A stretch of 64,000 nucleotides of DNA from Formicarius rufipectus (Eukaryota; Chordata; Aves; Passeriformes; Formicariidae), in NCBI GenBank assembly GCA_013399695.1, contig VXAU01000186.1, positions 897,128 to 961,127 of the forward strand, read 5' to 3'. The position numbers and the translations under genes were made by a program. Under the pieces are notes generated by a model. The model was given only the letters and a program-made list of their open reading frames with translations. It was not told the origin of the DNA and ran no database searches. Shown here piece by piece: positions 13,001 through 24,387 of this stretch (position 1 is the stretch's first letter; every line of letters begins with the position of its first letter).

Positions 13001-15472
13001 GCTGAGCTGCTCGGCATATCGCGTAAATCTTAATGCTACGGGCTACGTCTGACTACAGTGCTGCTTCTACATTTAAGTCGTGACTAAACTATCTGTACAT
13101 CTCAACATTTGCTGTAACAATTTTCTTTGAATAACTGAATCAAGAATCCACGAGTCACTTAGGAATTTTATCAGCCTTTGAGGATCAATGGCACATCTCA
13201 GAGTTGGCTCTTTACACTTGGCTGGGACAGGAGGGACAGGCACAGATATACAGAGCTTTGCTGAGCCAGCACAGCTAAGTCTTCCTGGGAAGTAACTCTG
13301 CACAGCACATGAAAATTCTTATTCCATAGCATCAGCATTCTTTTCTATAATCCCAGTCTTCTTTCAGGAGGAGAGCCTGGACACAAAGGAGCGAAAAACA
13401 AGTGCTGAAGGAGTGGTGTGTCCAGAGAAATCTGCTGTGCCAGTGGAGGAACCCTGTGCTCCACAGCCCCTCCAGGCAAGCCGAGCAAGTTCAGCAGCCA
13501 CCGTTGCTGCCACTCACAAAGGCCAAGGAGGGCATGTCCCCACCGATGGCTGAATTTTGCCAATCACACAAATACTGAAGCCCACCTCTGTGGATCTCTC
13601 TGTGCTTGAGCATACAAACAGACAGGTCTACTGGCCAGCACTTGAGAGTATTTTTTCCATGGTGAACTTCGACTGTTTTTTTGCACATTACATCACTCTC
13701 TCAGAACTTGCTGCTCTCAAAAGCTGCTGAAGTTCCTCGTTCTGGCTTTCATTTTTACTTGGTGAAGTGCAATCTAGAAAGCCTTACTTAGCTTCTCCCA
13801 CTTGTGCATCTTAATGTGAAGAGAGTACCCAGGCAGAAGCAGAGCTGGGGAAGGAGCAGGTTTCTAGAGCAAAATAAAGCTTCATGGTGTTACTTTGATG
13901 CAAACTATTATATAATTTAAATACAGATTTCCTGCTCTCTCTTAGGGAAGTCAGTGCTTGCTGAGACTCCAGTGACAACAGCTCCCTTCCCAAACAAATG
14001 GCTTCAGTAACCCCCCAGCAGCAGCCAGGCTGTTAAGAACAGACCCATTAGCAACTCCTTCCATCAGCAGTGTTGGCAATGAAGGCAAGAGCACGATGAT
14101 ATTTATTTTTTACAGCTGAGAACTTTGACAAACATCATGAGGCAGCAAAGGCCAGTCGATTTATATTTCTTACAGTATATATTCTTAAGAATGGCAGTCA
14201 CCATTATAGAAGCTATCAAAAAGCTAACTCTGACCTTAAATAAGTGTGCTCCTATGTCAGGCAGTTCCAGGAAGGGGAATTTATGAGGCAGATGCTAAAT
14301 TCAAGGAAGGAAGAAAAGTTGGGTTACTCTTGCTAGAGCTGCAGCCTGAGTTCACAGTGCAGGATGCAGTCACTGGTATTTGGTTTAATTCTTTGTGCCC
14401 CTTTAGGATAACAACTTAACCACCCTTCACCTTTGGGTCACACTGGCTGCGGGTCTATTCAGGATGACCACATGAACACCCAGCCCCTCGGTGGGCAGGA
14501 GGCAAACTGAGTCATGTGTATGTACTAACTTGATGGAAGGAGCAGAGCAGAGTACAATACATTCTGTGACTTTATAGACAAGAAAAACTGCTGGAGGAGC
14601 AATTCTTACCGTGCAGGTTGACTACATTTTGCATATGCTTTCCTTGCTGAAAATTCTTCATGATAACAGAAAATCTGTCATATCTCCTTTGATATTTCAG
14701 AGGATAAGACCATTAACTATTAATTTTCTTTGACTAAGTACACCATTCTTTTGCAGAAATGGAATCCCAGTCATAGCACAATGTTGCAGTGTTTACATCT
14801 CTTCCTGCTTTAATAATGCTTTGCAAAAAAAGCTTATTCATTTTAATGAAACCAGCTGAAAATTATATCGCTCGAATTTCTTTTATGCACTAATTTGAAA
14901 AAAAAAAATCAATAAATAACTTGGTCCTCCCTTCGACTCTATTATGTTTGTTATCATTTATTGAATAGGCTTATTTTAAGTTCATTTGTAAGCAAAGTAG
15001 TGTTACCTTAAGACCCATTCATCATTTTCCTTGTGAGAAAATACCAATGAATGGAAATTAATTACAAAAGAAGTGGGAGGAGGAGGTGGAAGAATTGATA
15101 CTTTTAAAAAAAAGTATTTGGAAAAACCCATATTTTTCTATGTAGCCCCATCAACCAGGTAGTGCTGCATTACCTAAACAGGCCAATCCAAAGACTTTTT
15201 AAATGGAGGACCAACATATCATGCTGTCAGCTTTCCATGTCAACTACTGTTTTGCCCAAAGAAATACTAGGCTATTGCTGGCTTCTCTCAGATACTGTTG
15301 CTCCCGTTGCTGCTCAGCCCTCTGCACTTGCAGCCCGTGTCTGGTCCTGGCTGCAGCCCCTCAGGAGCTGCTGGGGCTCCTGGGGTGCAGCCAGGACTGC
15401 TGCAGGTGAGCCCAAGCTGCCTGTGTCCTCACTGACATCTGCCTTGCCTGGGCAGCAGCAGCGTTTTCCATG
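10023..15472. other. Non-coding stretch, no gene recognised
   Basis: No exon can be identified. A stretch at 12578-12718 begins after a pyrimidine-rich tract ending in AG and stays open for about 45 codons, so it superficially resembles an internal exon. No convincing donor site follows, however, and the peptide is unfamiliar. The block from about 14860 to 15070 is AT-rich and motif-dense, like many conserved non-coding elements. A CpG cluster near 12.0 kb is listed separately. Confidence 0.55.
11996..12034. promoter_or_regulatory. Small CpG cluster, possible regulatory or promoter remnant
   Basis: Eight CpG dinucleotides fall within about 40 bases, whereas the surrounding kilobases hold very few. 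This density is unusual for methylated vertebrate DNA, where CpG decays to TpG or CpA. It suggests either protection from methylation, as at a regulatory element or small CpG island core, or recently inserted material. It is followed by a short CTG-type run and a GC-poor sequence. There is no clear TATA box, initiator or open frame starting nearby. The observation is firm; the functional reading is a guess. Confidence 0.3.
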
Positions 15473-15616
15473 TCATAGAGTCATAGAATGCTTTGGGTTG
15501 GAAGGAACCTTAAAGACCATCTCATTCTAACCCCCCTGCCGTGGGCAGGGACACCTTCCACTAGAACAGGTTGCTCAGAAATCCACCCAAACTGGCATTG
15601 AACACTTCCAGGGATG
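15473..15616 (-). mobile_element. CR1 LINE, 3'-terminal fragment (avian type)
   Basis: Read on the plus strand, the fragment starts with two copies of a TCATAGAR-type octamer. It continues with the GGGTTGGAAGGAACCTTAAA block, a run of six C, GGGCAGGGACACCTTCCACT and finally CACTTCCAGGGATG. This is the reverse complement of the conserved 3' end of bird CR1 retrotransposons, so the element lies on the minus strand and its 3' terminus is at 15473. The rest of the element is missing, as is usual for CR1, which is normally 5'-truncated. It still resembles the remembered consensus closely, making it the youngest-looking of the three LINE pieces here. CR1 normally makes no clear target-site duplication and none is seen. 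Confidence 0.92.
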
Positions 15617-17311
15617 TACAGCCGTACTCAGAATTTTGTCCTAGGGAGGACTGCTTGGGAGGGAAACAAAACAAGGAAAAAGGAGTATTTTCTTTTCATT
15701 TTGCAAAGCCAGTAGAAACATGAGAAAAATGAGAAAATGGCAAGTACAATTGCATCAGTTGTAGGAGGAAGGAAGGAAAGTGAAAAGGGGCAATGTTTTT
15801 AAAGCATTTTCCTCTGAGCTTGATTCACTTAAAAACTATTTGAAACACAAGTCAGTTCTATACAGAGTATGGGCCCAGCAGCACCTCCTTCACATCACTT
15901 CCCATGCAGCATGGGGGAATCACTCTCTCCCTGCTCCTTGCCAGCCACCACTTTACTTTTTCTTGTCTGCTCTCACCACTTGTGCTGTCTCCCCTCCTGT
16001 CTTTGTCTCTTCATGAAGCATCCTGGAACCCAGCCCAGCTTGTTCAAGCTCCCAACACATCTTGAATTTTAATTCACTCTCATTTGAAGTCATCTATCTC
16101 TGTTTCAAACCAAGGTACGAGGAGAATGAGCCAATTTATTATTCATTAAAACCAAAACAAATCTGCAGAGAAAGCCTGGTCTGTCCACTCTCAGCACATT
16201 GCAGCATGTCAGCACACTGCACCTCAGAGCTCGAGGTAAATCCTCACTTGTAGGTAGGTGAGCTGAGGGCACAAAACTCACTACAGGAACAGCCCACTTT
16301 GAAAAGGCAGTACAAATAGATACACCAGCATCAAAAATATGACTCAGAGTTGGCTGCAGGTCAGTGAATACTAAACAGCCTTCTGGGTGGTCCTCACTGC
16401 TGTGCCACGACCCCTCGGCCTCAGCTGGAAAAGGTTTTGGTTACAGCTGGTGACGAGCAGGTCAGAAAGGCAGTGGCCCAAAAGCTCGAGTGGGAATGTT
16501 CCCTGTCACCATGGTGTCACTGTACACCTGCTGCAAACATCTCTACTCCTCTGGCTTGGGGTTGCTCCTCCACCTGGGAGCAGGAGCACCATCAAACTAA
16601 GGGGCACCTGGGCTATGCCAGACCCACTGAGAAGTGACCTCAGTCTGAAGTCAGTATGAAAGTGCTGGGGCAGGGTCCAGTCTGCAGAGCTCTGAAGCCA
16701 ACCAGTACAGGGGTTCTAGTCAAGAAGTCTCTCAACCCAGCCTTTCTCTCTCTCATGCAACAGTTTGCTCAGCCATTATTTTGCTTCAACCTCCTTATAA
16801 CCAAAGTTATTTTGATTCTGATGAGCTTTGTTTCTGAGTTGCCCCAGCACAGCACTATCAGGGACGAACATGGATTAAGATATCAATCAACTCCCTGGCC
16901 CCAGTACCAAAACCAAGGGGACATGACTGGTACACGGGCTCCAGCAGAACATTGTGTCCTTGATCACAACAGGTTGTGATCACCAGGAATTTTCTAGGGC
17001 AGTCACCAGAGACTCCAACTGGACAGAAAACGAGCAAAGACTTCACTGAACACTGTGGCTGGCATTTAAAATGGTTGCAGTGAAGCCCCTAAACCCCTTT
17101 ACCATATGCTTCATAAAGAACAAGGCAATCAGAATTCATTTTTGGCAATGAATGGAAAATTTACAACAAAAATAAATGAGGTGGGGAAAATAGGACTCTT
17201 TGTAGGGCATGATGCTGGTTTACAAACACATTTTTTTTTAATAAAAAAAATCAGGGTGCTCAAAACCAAATAATTCCAAATAAACACAAGTGGAAGCAGG
17301 AAAGGGTTCCA
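15617..17311. other. Unique sequence between two CR1 fragments
   Basis: There is no recognisable gene. Open frames of 90 codons (16387-16659) and 107 codons (16656-16979) on the plus strand abut in a GC-richer patch, but neither resembles a known protein. A near-perfect palindrome at 16961-16982 is the only distinct structure. An A/T-rich run lies near 17230-17248. Confidence 0.5.
16961..16982. repeat. Near-perfect 22-bp palindrome
   Basis: Two perfectly complementary 10-base arms (TGATCACAAC and GTTGTGATCA) flank a 2-base spacer. The two-base spacer makes it a poor RNA hairpin but a good candidate for a dimeric protein-binding site. Each arm contains a TGATCA half. No neighbouring feature explains it. 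Confidence 0.9.
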
Positions 17312-17454
17312 TTATTTCTTGAACATTTCCAGAGATGGTGATGCCACCACCTCCTGGGGTAGCCAGTTCCAAAGTCTGACCACTCTTTCAGTGAACAATC
17401 TATTTGCTTTCTGCCTCCTGCCTGTTCTGTGTGCTGCCCATCACTTGTTGTCTG
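17312..17454 (-). mobile_element. Older CR1 LINE fragment
   Basis: The plus-strand text matches the reverse complement of an internal part of the CR1 3' region. It runs from a TTGAACATTTCCAGAGATGG block through a 'CCACCACCTCCTGGGGTAGCC' type segment (21 bases at about 17344-17364), TCTGACCACTCTTTCAGTGAA and then CATCACTTGTTGTCTG. The terminal octamers are absent and many positions have drifted, with small deletions before the last block. It is therefore older than the copy at 15473 and belongs to a different subfamily. A 106-codon minus-strand open frame covering it (17260-17580) is a by-product of the repeat, not a gene. Confidence 0.8.
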
Positions 17455-18949
17455 TAAATCACGTGCAATGAAGACAAATCTGAACAGAAGTAATCTATAA
17501 AAGCAGTATAAATCACCAGTATAAATATTATTTTTGTGCATTAGGCTTTTAATTCTTGTTCTAATTCTTAGATTAATCATCTTAATTGGTGAGAGGACAG
17601 TTGTTCAATCCCTGTCCATTTTACTGCAACCCAGCAAACCCCTTGCAGCTCTCTGTCATCAATACAGAAACTGCAATGCTTCAACTGCTGATCACAGAGC
17701 CACATTTGCTGTTCACTTCCATGGGAATGTGTATGTAGGGATACTAACAAAGTAGTGGATTATTTGTTGCATTTCTTTGATCTATAAATAGGACTCCCCT
17801 GAAGAGGATATTTTTACTGCATTTGGGGAAATCTGGATACACTGACTTTAAAGTATAACCAAGTAATTTTCACCTCAATTTGAAGTTCCGTGCCTGCAAG
17901 AACTGCAGTGGAGTAAAAAGCCAAAGGAGAAACCTGGAGGACCAAGTGACCCAGAGTTTGGTAACAGGACACAGAGATGCTTTGCTTCAATTTTGTTTAC
18001 AGCTGAGACTAAACCTTTCTTGCCTTGTGGCTTTTCCAGTCGCCTGCAGACAATGAGTTGACAGTGACACAACATCTACCCAGAGCTGCTCAGTCCAAAG
18101 CTAAATGAGGTGGGGGCAGTGGCAGGAGGACCTCACTCCGTGCTCTCCAGCTGTGCTGCCCGAGGCCCATCCCCAGGACAGGGTCACCTCCGGCACCAGG
18201 ACTGGGCAGAGGCAAAATGCTTCTGCATAATGGCCTTGCTGTGCAGTTCCTGCTGCCTCCATCACCACCCAGGTGGAGACCTCCAGCTTCGGATGATCTC
18301 ACTCACACTTTTTCTATATATAGAAATCTGGTGTCACCAGCACTTTTTTTTATTTTTTTTTATTTGCAAGTAGTATTCATAACTTGTAATTTCTATTCCT
18401 GGAAAACTAATTTGTTTGGACCATTTTGATTTTTTAAAAAAAACCCCTCAAGGTTATTACTCTGAAAATAATTCAAAAATGGCAGGTGTGCACAGTGGAA
18501 CACATCATCCTGTCACTTCACCACTGACCCAAAGCACAGCCTACTGAACACAATAAAGGCACACACATGCCAGCTTTTAAGATAAGGCTACAACAGTAAG
18601 TCACCATTTAGCTTTGCTACCAAAAAAGCAAAGAAAAACCTGTATAGCATTCAGAGGACAAGGCATGAGCTCCTACATGCATTGAGTATTTATAGTTACA
18701 GCATTCAGGAATGCAAATTGAAATGAATCAATGCCAGCGGGGATGCCTAAAAGACATAAGTGAGAATTACAGCAATTAAGAATGCTGTCTCAAAGGAAAT
18801 TAGTGCAGTCCATTAATTACAATGCCTTAAAGGAAAATGTACTAAAATAGGAAACAAATTAAACCATCAGGAAATTAGCAGAAAAATTGGGGTACAGAAA
18901 AGATAATGAGCACAGTAGGTATTTCCTACTCTTCTGTTATTAACTACAA
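17455..18949. other. Non-coding stretch with an AT-rich motif block
   Basis: No gene is recognised. A T-rich tract lies at 18344-18364. From about 18661 to 18860 the sequence becomes AT-rich with conserved-element-like texture; this part is described separately. Confidence 0.5.
18661..18860. promoter_or_regulatory. Candidate AT-rich enhancer-like block
   Basis: The block holds a perfect POU octamer (ATGCAAAT, 18711-18718) and an ATTAATTA homeodomain-type site (18812-18819), plus further AATTA/TAAG cores, within 200 bases of non-repetitive sequence. Clusters of octamer and TAATTA sites are common in developmental enhancers of vertebrates. Such short motifs also occur by chance in AT-rich DNA, so the call rests on their clustering and is weak without a cross-species comparison. 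Confidence 0.22.
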
Positions 18950-18954
18950 AGAAA

Positions 18955-19009
18955 CAAAAAAAAAACAACAAACAAACAAAAAAAAAAACAACAAACAAAC
19001 AAAAAAAAA
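18955..19009. repeat. A/C-rich tract with a 23-bp tandem duplication
   Basis: An A-rich tract contains the pattern ACAACAAACAAACAAA followed by an A run, and the whole unit occurs twice in register. The C bases at 18966, 18969, 18973 and 18977 recur at 18989, 18992, 18996 and 19000, exactly 23 bases on. A single slippage or unequal-exchange event duplicating a pre-existing poly-A/CA tract explains it. Confidence 0.9.
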
Positions 19010-19187
19010 TGGTGGTGGGAACCAAACCACCAAGAATAACAGAGCTGACACATTCTGCCACAAGATCAAAGGCCAGCTCACTCAAGGCTTTGCTGACACA
19101 AGTCGCATTTGTCATGAAATTCTGTAGTAACTGGCTCCATGGAAAAGGGAAGCAAAAAAGAAAGTGCCAGGCTAATAGGTACAGCGA

Positions 19188-19210
19188 ATGTTGTATTTAT
19201 GATACAACAT
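19188..19210. repeat. Short inverted repeat, 9-bp stem
   Basis: ATGTTGTAT at 19188-19196 is exactly complementary to ATACAACAT at 19202-19210 across a five-base loop, with CG dinucleotides just outside each arm. The stem is too short and AT-rich for a microRNA precursor. It is reported as a structural motif of unknown meaning. Confidence 0.85.
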
Positions 19211-19658
19211 CGCTGGAGTATCACATGGCTGTGAGGAGAAAAATGTTTCCTACTCTAGGGATAAGTGGATTTCACTGTGCTGGGGCCAGGTGCAGGCTGG
19301 CAGAGTGGCAGCTCTCTTGCTTCACCTGCTGCAGGTGGAAATGGGACTGTTTTAGTCCAAGGATCACAAATTCCCTGCCTGTCCCAGGTGTGGGTTGTTG
19401 CAAATCCTGCTGAACCCTATGAACTCCAAATCCCCCCCTCAGAAATGGCCCTACACAACTCTTACAAACTCAACTTACTTTTGATATACTATAGAACTGA
19501 CATTTTAAAACTTTTTGATGGACAGCTGGAAACAATGAGTCTCAGTGCAGTGCATCTGCTGGTCCTCTACCAGCAGGAAGGTGAAACACCAGTGGCCTGT
19601 TTGAGCCTGCATGGAATCTTGGATAACAACACACCTGCTGCTTGTGAACTTCCAATTC

Positions 19659-19675
19659 TTTTTTTTTTTTTTTTT
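19659..19675. repeat. T17 homopolymer
   Basis: Seventeen consecutive T bases. On the minus strand this would be an A tail, but no AATAAA lies just before it on that strand in a convincing position, so no retrocopy is called. Confidence 0.85.
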
Positions 19676-22600
19676 GGAGAATAAAACCTTACCAGGTCAG
19701 TAGGAACATGTTACAGTTGTACCACAAGCAGCTGTCACTGGTGGCTGTCAGAGAAATGGTTTAACAGCCACGTTTCTACCAAGGACACTTATAAAAACCT
19801 CTTAAGCTTCTTCTTAAAACAGCAGTTCCAGACACAAATCAGGCACACACATGAGTTTCCATTAGGAGCTCTTCCAAGGTAAAAGAGGCAAAAATGAACC
19901 AAGTGCAAGTGAAATGGGAAGCCCAGAGGAGCTGTGCCTTGAACAAGGGCTGGCATTCACATGGAGCTCCACCACCTGCATGGCAGAGTACAGAGAGAGC
20001 GTGGGGACACCCACCCTTGCATCCCATTTACCTGCCTAAGATCAGAGAGGGTGAAATTAGGGCTACCTTGTGCCAAATTCCTCCTTCAATCCACAGACCA
20101 CACCTTTTCATAGAAGCTAAGCATGCCAGAGCCACACAGCCTGATAACCTCTTCGTCTCCTTAACCAAGAGCAGCTCTGACACTCCTCACTTTGGCTCAT
20201 CATCCCCAGCAGAGTGGGCATGGTGAGGTACTGTCCGTGTTCCTGACTAGTGTGACAGCAGCCAGTTTGCTTGTGAGACAGCCAAGTGCCTCTGTGAAGG
20301 ACAAGGGACAACAGCAGGTGGGCACAGCCTGGTGGAGTCAGTCCTTCCTCCTGGACCTGAAATGGCTGGAGAGCTCCATGTGTCAAGTTCATATTATGGC
20401 ATCCTTCATTTTCTCTAAAAACAAATTTAAAACTAATTTCTTTTTCTAAGCAAACTGACTTATGAGGATGTGATTTTCATTTGCCGTTAAACATCAAGTA
20501 CCAGTCACAGTCCTGGAGTCTGGAATGAGCTCATTTCTTAGCAAGGCTGTGGATAATTCCATCCTTCCCAAGAAATTCAGGTAAGTGTGTAATTGTGGGC
20601 CTCAGACACCAGAACCAGGAAGAAACTGAAACATATAAACCCCAATAACAAGATTTGACTGGAAACACACAAATTGCTTTCAAAGCATAAAATATTTGCT
20701 GATGGCATCATGCCATCAGGCTGGTTTTCAGGTTGGTGAAAAACATTTATACAGCTTCTAAACTGAAAAGCACCCTTGGCTGTGGAAAGGTATTCCTGTT
20801 TTTCCAAGTTGCAATGGTTTGCCTCTCCTCCTTCAGGCTCAGCCAGATGAATCCCAATGATCTGTCTGGAGCCAACCACTGCTGCTTGGCAGGGTTTTAG
20901 CAGGAACTATTTCAGACATGAAAAATCTAGAAACTCACAGGAAAAGGGGAAGAACCATCTTCATGCCAGACTCCCAGTTAGGATAAACTGGTGTGGTCAC
21001 GTTCTCTCCACCAAAGAGCTGGGTCTGTATTTTTTCTGCCTACTTTCTGTCTGCACTCTAAAGTATCTTTCCAAATAATTGAATTTTAGTGGCATTTGAG
21101 GCATTCAATTATTTCTTTAAGAGCAAGTTCTGCATTCCTTCATCTGTTAGTTACATATCTTTGGTACAGATTGAACAGCACCTGCTGACTGGATGAATCA
21201 TTTGCATCCGAGGCACAAAATGGGACCTCCAGCACTGCTGTTGAAATTGATGCTACTGATGCTGCCAATTCAACTCCTGTTGCTGATACTAATCAGCATC
21301 TCTTTAAAATGATTACAGCATTCAGATAGGGCCATAAAACTACCAGGTGGGCTATATTTTGTACTGCTTCCCAGTTTTTCTACAGTCTTCCCTATGGGAA
21401 TGGATTTATTGGTCCCATCAATCCCTCTTACGGTCTTTAGCATGGGAAGGAGATGTCACAGAGTTTTAATGTCTCATATATTTTCTGAATTACACGATCA
21501 TTATAACCAGCTTGGCACAAAATACTGTTATCATCAAACTCAGTATTTAAGGCAAAAAATAGCATTTGTTAACTTAGCTGCAGATAAATGTAAATTTATA
21601 TGCCTGGATGAAACAGACCATTTTTATTGTTTATTTAAAGGTCTTCTAAGCTGCATTTGCACATGAACTTTATTTAAAAACACAGAATTTTTATCAGGCC
21701 ATATTGGTCTCTATCAAAAGCTGGCATAGTGAATTCAAGTCTGTAAATCTGAACCTGCTGAATCCAGCTCCACTGCATGTCAGGGAGCTTGATAAAAGAC
21801 TATTTTTTTTTTTAAGGACGAGTAATGTGAGCTAAAAGATGGCTCAAAAATACATCAGAGTTCTTTGGGTCTGGGGAATTTTTATTCTGTTTGTTTATTT
21901 TAGAGGAGGCATAAATTTTAAATAGAAGATGAAGGCTGGTGGTCAGTTCTTAGTCATATTCAGCACAGTAAATCACTGAGTCTCATCCAGCTGATTTTTG
22001 TTAAAAACACTAATATTGCTCCTTTACAGTCCTTTAGACAAACACATACTTAGTCTCACAGTGCTCCTGAGGAGGAGGCAAGCTAGACCTCCTTGTGGTT
22101 TCCCTACAAGGAATGACATGATGACGACATGCCTCCACCACAGGGAACCTGGTGCCACCCTTGCCAGCAGTGCCACAGCCTGGTGTGCTGCTGGACCACA
22201 GCAACAGAGCAGCAGGTGCCCAAAGCCCAGCACCCCTGTCCCTGTGGATTCACATTTAGCTTGGCCTCTCATCTCTGGTCCTGCAGATACACCCTAAACA
22301 ACTCTGTCAAGGTCCTGCCCAGTAAACCTGACAGATTTTCCAACTGGTAATTATTTTACTGGGAAAGGGAATTATCAGATCTCCATCCCTCTGCTTCTAT
22401 TGCATGAGTTTCTCAAGTGTCTGAGCTCTTATGACAGCCAAAATTATTTTTTTAGAACTTAAAATTTAGAAGACAAAATTTGCTCCTCAAATGTGACTGT
22501 CCTTCTTTTCCTCCTCCCCTCTGTAAAGCACAAATATGAAACACTATATATTTACCCCTCAGCTGAGCTCTGTACCTGAGGGCACCACAGTGCTGCAGTT

Positions 22601-23927
22601 CCTCAGAGATCAATTCTACATGTACCAAAAGAAGACAAAGGTACAGCAGCACCAGGACCTTTGCAATGGAAGAGAACTGACTGAGAGATATTTTTCTAGC
22701 AGACACACAGGCAGAGCCCCCTCAAGGCAGGCCACACAGCTTTCTTCTGCTAGAAACTTTATTACATGGTGGCATTTGGCATTGATCTCAAGTAGGCATT
22801 TGGGACATGCTTTACTTCAAAGCTGGAAGAAATAGTGTTTGTGTTGGAAGGATTTTCTATGAAAATGAAAAAGGAAGAGAGGGATGATAGAAGATCTGCT
22901 GAGTGTTAAATGCACATTACTGACTCGATCGAACGATAAACATGACTATCTTTGCACACTTCTGCTGGCCACAGAATGCAGTGGAGAACATCTGCACATT
23001 GCATATGTGCACACTCTGCTCTTCACTTCCTGGCATTCCTCCAGCTGATATTTTTAAGATGTCCATATTGACTGTTTTTATTCCTCTTTGATAGCAAATG
23101 TTCTGCTGGTAACAATACAGTTAATGCATAGGAAGATTTGTTTCTGAGTGTTTGGGATAATGTAGCTTTTCTGCTATTATGAAGCCATATAGTTTTATAA
23201 ATTCACTATCTCAAGGTTTCCTTTTATGTCCCTTGAATTTGTGTGCACAGTGTCCTAGAGCACCACTGCACATGAGCTCTCTACCAAACACACAGAAATC
23301 AATACCATGTGGAAAGAGCTGGAATAATCTTCCTTAAACTTTTTAATGAAGATTTACGCTTTCTATATTTTTGAAGGCTTTGTCTGAAGACTCCGGCAAC
23401 TGCTGCAGAGATAAAACTGAAACGTATTAAATATGCAAGAAAGTACTAATGTAACATCAGTTTGAATGACTAAAGTTACAGTGTCAGAAAAATGTCATGA
23501 AAAGTTATATTTTAAAAACAAGCAGCAGTCTGTAATGCACTTAACACAATAATCCAGTACAGCTCCACACCCAATAACAGCAATGTTTGATGTGCTCTGA
23601 GACATTTAAATAAAGTCCATATAATAAAAATTGAGTGGAAATAGAAAGAATGAAAATGACACGTCCAAATTCCCTGAGCTGTTTCAAAGTCTCCAGAAGC
23701 AGCTTTAGTGAATGTCAAACTTTGTTTAACAGAGTCTTTTTCTTATCACACTGAAACGTTTGCACCATGGCTGCTGTCAGGGGTAGCAGCAGTGGAAAGC
23801 AACAGAACATTTCAGGAAGGGAGGGGGTGGATCAGACTGGTGATGCCACATTCCCATTTTGCTCTTGGGGAAACCCTAGTGATACACAGTAGACCCCTCT
23901 GAATGCCCTCAGGAGGACATCTGAGCT

Positions 23928-24387
23928 TCAGATGACAGAGCTATGTAAGGAGGGAAACAAAGTTTTGATGTGCTGAGCTGCAGCAGCGACCGGCTGTCTC
24001 CAGCCTGGTTTCATGCAGTTTGAAAAAAGCAGCCCATTAGTCACCATCACCATTTGGAAAACCAGGCTTACAAGTCCTACTCTGAATGCCTCGAGATCCA
24101 GTATCTCAAATACCTCTGGTGTCTGGCTACCTTGGAACTCAGAGATGAGGGTGGGACTGAATGTTTCTACCATGATGCTTTTTTCCACAGTAGACGAGGT
24201 TTGCCTGAGTCCCACTTCCACTCTGCATATCAATTCCTCAGCAAGGGAAATCTCCTCAACCCTTTCTCCCAAGGCACACCAGACACCTCCTGGCAAACTG
24301 AGACCTGAGCAGCTGGATCCTCTGCCTTGCCACCAGGACAGCAGTGGCAGCGTCCTGTTTCTGTACAAGGCTGCTCAAAGATGCTGA
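23928..24387. other. Patch open in several frames on both strands, identity unknown
   Basis: A minus-strand frame of 146 codons (23928-24368), a plus-strand frame of 124 codons (24013-24387) and a second plus-strand frame of 84 codons (24054-24308) overlap almost entirely. The surrounding sequence has a normal stop density. Such a local lack of stops can mark an old coding segment such as an exon or decayed retrocopy. It can also arise by chance or from composition. None of the three translations shows a motif I recognise; the minus-strand one is acidic in its centre, the plus-strand 124-codon one is rich in Ser and Thr. No clear splice sites frame the patch. Confidence 0.2.

Larger units (their letters stand above)
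19010..23927. other. Non-coding stretch, no gene recognised
   Basis: The longest open frames are 134 codons (19009-19413) and 139 codons (19265-19684), both plus strand. The first begins inside the A-rich tract and the second ends in a T17 run translated as phenylalanines. Neither has a recognisable domain. The part at 21480-21680 is AT-rich with no simple repeat and has conserved-element-like texture. I see no RNA gene or transposon. Confidence 0.5.

Noticed and set aside
15162..15530. 122-codon plus-strand open frame
   Set aside because: Its last part runs into the CR1 fragment at 15473, so the frame is a chimera of unrelated sequence and repeat.
17260..17580. 106-codon minus-strand open frame
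   Set aside because: It covers the older CR1 fragment; the open frame comes from the 3' untranslated part of the LINE and does not match its ORF2.
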